Made by a program: the position numbers and the translations under genes. From Bin87 sp963666415 (GTDB lineage Bacteria; Chloroflexota; Dehalococcoidia; Lucifugimonadales; UBA3495): a DNA stretch of 64,000 nucleotides. The stretch covers positions 186,001-250,000 of the forward strand of contig CAXXPD010000003.1 of assembly GCA_963666415.2 (NCBI GenBank), given 5' to 3'. Of this stretch, positions 62,012 through 64,000 are shown piece after piece. Position 1 is the stretch's first letter. The number at the start of each line of letters is the position of its first letter. Under the pieces are notes generated by a model. That model was given only the letters and a program-made list of their open reading frames with translations, made no database searches and was not told the origin of the DNA.

Positions 62012-63920
62012 ATGTCCACGATGCACCCCACCGACGTCAACGCAGCCCTGGTTAATCTGGTTCGCAAGCGTAATACCGGCTGGTGGCAGACTGCCGCCAT
62101 CGGGCTCACGCCCGCACTGCGCCCGATATTGGCGTTGCAGGACACGCGCGCACTTCCGTCCGGCGCACTACCTTCCGGGGCACTATCTTCCGATAGTGGC
62201 GGGTCTGCTGGCGACCCGTCTGCTGGCGACGCGCACCGTCCGGCCATCCTGTTGGTTGCCGGCCTGCGCGGGAACCCCGCCGACACGCCCCGCCTGCTGG
62301 TGGCCCTGGAGCGTTTCTCCCTGTCCGCCGCGGGGAGAGCCTCGGGCGGTCGCGCTGTCCGCAGTGGTCGCAGCCAACCCCGACGCCCTGGCCGGCGGCG
62401 ACTGGGAACCCGCCGCTGCCCAGCGTGTCGACCTCGGCGTCGGCTACCCTCCGCAGGACGGATTCTACTTCGATGAAACCGGTCCGGAACGCCGCTACCT
62501 GTGGCGCTGGATCACCTACCAGGCCCGCGACCTGCTCGTTGAGGTGGCACTGAGCGACGACGAACGAACCTCCGCGGGCTGGGAATGCAACACTGCTGCC
62601 GTCGGTTCGACGGTTGCCGTCGCACTGGGCGCGGTTTCCGCCCCGCAAGACGATTCACTGTTGTCGGCCCTGGGTCAACCCGCCCACGATGCACCGGGAA
62701 CCATCCCCGGATTGCGCCTCACCACCCACTGGACTGGTCTGACCGATGCACTGGCGGCGTTGTGGAAACTTACCGGCAAAGACACGGACGTAGCAGCGTC
62801 GGGTGCCCGGGTCGCTCTGGATGCCCGCCGCGCTCGTCCACCTCTCGGGCTGGCCCGCACCCTGGCCGACCATTACGGTCATGCCCTCGATCCCGTCAAC
62901 TACACCCAGGGGGTTGGCATCAGCGGGCGTTTGCGTATGGCAGCCCTGGACGCCACCTACCCTAACCCCGCCACCGACATCGCCAATCTGGTAGACCACA
63001 TCGTTGCTGACCCGGCAACATACCTCGCGAGCGCCGGCGGCGCGGCGTTGACCGGCGTCGTTTGGGCGGCCCGCCTTGCCGATACCACCGGAGCAACGAG
63101 GTATCGGGATTTGTTCCTCTACGCTGCCGACCGATTCTTGCCGCGCGGTTCCAACGAGGCTCCCGCTCCCTGCGACCCGGATTTCCGCGTCGAGGATATG
63201 TTCATGTGCGGGGCGATGTTGGGTCGGGCCCACGCCATCACCGGCGACACCAGATACGCCGATATGCTGGCTACCTTCCTGACCGACGGCGGCGACGTGC
63301 AGCAGGACAATGGACTATTCTGGCACGCCCGCTCCGCCCCGTACTGCTGGAGCCGGGGCAATGGGTTCGCGGCGCTGGGCTATGCCGAGGCGCTGACCTA
63401 CCTGCCCCATGACCACCCGTCGCGTGGCGAGCTGGTGCAAAGACACCGCAACCACCTGGCCGCATTGCTGCGGATCCAGCATCCGTGGGGCACATTCGGC
63501 GAGCTGGTCGACGTCCCCGGCGCCTGGGGCGAACTGACCTCGACCAGCATGGTGGGCTACGCGCTGGCGCGCGGGTTACGTCTCGGCTGGCTTTCCGCCG
63601 AGGACGATGCTGGATACGTCGCCGGCCTGACTTCCTGCTGGCGCGCGCTGGGTGAGCGGATCGACGAGGCCGGGGGCGTGGTCGACGGCTGCATCAGCAC
63701 GGGCGTTATGCCGGATGTTCGTGCCTACCTGAATCGCACCGCCGTCAATGGCTACGATGACCGCACCGGCAGCATGGCCCTCTGGTTCGCCTGCGAAATG
63801 CACCAATATATGACCGGCGCGTCCAGATGGGAGTTACATCGGCGCACCGTGCTAAAATCGCGTGATCCCCGGATATGCGTCGCTACCGGAGGCCATTATG
63901 CTCACCAGGCTGGAAGTTAA
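62012..63920 (+). pseudogene. GH88/GH105-type glycoside hydrolase, frameshifted
   Basis: Family features: FRVEDMFMCGAMLGRAHAIT (conserved Asp), YADMLATFLTDGGDVQQDNG, LFWHARSAPYCWSRGNGFAA (WSRGNGF) and STGVMPDVRAYLNRTAVNGY, as in unsaturated rhamnogalacturonyl hydrolases. The first ~100 codons (MSTMHPTDVNAALVNLVRKR...) lie in one frame and the rest in another: a G too many in CGCGGGGAGAG at about 62332. No signal peptide is visible. The 3' end overlaps the next gene's start by 23 bp. A polysaccharide-degrading enzyme stands out among the acid-catabolic genes. Confidence 0.75.
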
Positions 63921-64000
63921 CGGGTTCAAAAATATGGTCGATTTCGCGCTGGACTTTGGGCCGTACACTTGCATCGCCGGCCCTAACGGCGTCGGTAAGT
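63898..64000 (+). CDS. AAA-type ATPase, start only
   Basis: MLTRLEVNGFKNMVDFALDF then GPYTCIAGPNGVGK, an N-terminal 'F.N...F' and Walker A motif of the RecF/SMC-like AAA ATPases (often linked with defence or repair). GGAGG precedes the ATG. The remainder is beyond the window; family beyond the ATPase domain cannot be given. Confidence 0.75.
   Translation, partial: MLTRLEVNGFKNMVDFALDFGPYTCIAGPNGVGK

Noticed and set aside
61738..62286. A 183-residue N-terminal extension of CoA-transferase 2
   Set aside because: Low-complexity, no homology pattern, overlaps the divergent GH gene; ATG 61737 gives the normal family length.

Overview
This is GC-rich bacterial DNA. Gene content suggests a Chloroflexota lineage, possibly an SAR202/Dehalococcoidia-like or host-associated one. 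The supporting genes are a DUF5679 zinc-ribbon protein, a NurA nuclease, several CaiB/BaiF CoA-transferases, two luciferase-like flavin oxidoreductases, a B12-dependent acyl-CoA mutase split into two subunits, and a threonine synthase/NIL/MoaD cluster. This placement is inference; no rRNA gene is present.

Positions 1 to about 34.8 kb are an accessory region dense in mobile DNA. I can delimit three IS1380-type copies (one cut by the window edge), an IS5-type element, an IS256, two IS630s, two IS701-like elements nested in one another, an IS110, an ISAs1, remnants of an IS66 and of an rve-type transposon, and two MITE-like elements. Between them lie defence and maintenance genes: an AbiEi/AbiEii pair, a Phd/VapC pair and a DUF433/PIN-like pair abutting two broken copies of the start of hsdR, ribbon-helix-helix proteins, a ParB-like pseudogene, an AlpA regulator and a tyrosine integrase with one nonsense codon. 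tRNA-Ser(CGA) at 34.8 kb is the likely integration site of the integrase island. Several insertions can be undone on paper: removing the IS plus one target duplication rejoins an open frame.

Positions 35.2 to 64 kb are mostly chromosomal metabolism. thrC-NIL-MoaD (amino-acid/sulfur metabolism) comes first. Then follow a small interrupted-gene and toxin-antitoxin patch (38.7-40.7 kb) and an acyl-CoA mutase operon with a sensor-like ATPase/STAS pair inserted between its subunits. Next is a catabolic run of CoA ligase, metallo-hydrolase, dihydroxyphthalate-decarboxylase-like protein, flavin monooxygenase, acyl-CoA-dehydrogenase-like oxygenase and CoA-transferase; the last is split by a second IS5 copy. 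A TTC38-like protein, a 5'-3' exonuclease, malate synthase (frameshifted), a PEPCK-like protein, two CoA-transferases, a GH88/105 hydrolase (frameshifted) and the start of an AAA ATPase close the window.

Single-base lesions recur (nurA, integrase, PLD protein, malate synthase, GH105, ParB-like, hsdR). This fits either an eroding, IS-loaded genome or residual sequencing error. The most novel-looking item is an ORF-free, promoter-to-terminator transcription unit of about 300 nt at 14475-14814 (minus strand) with extensive pairing potential, a candidate structured RNA.
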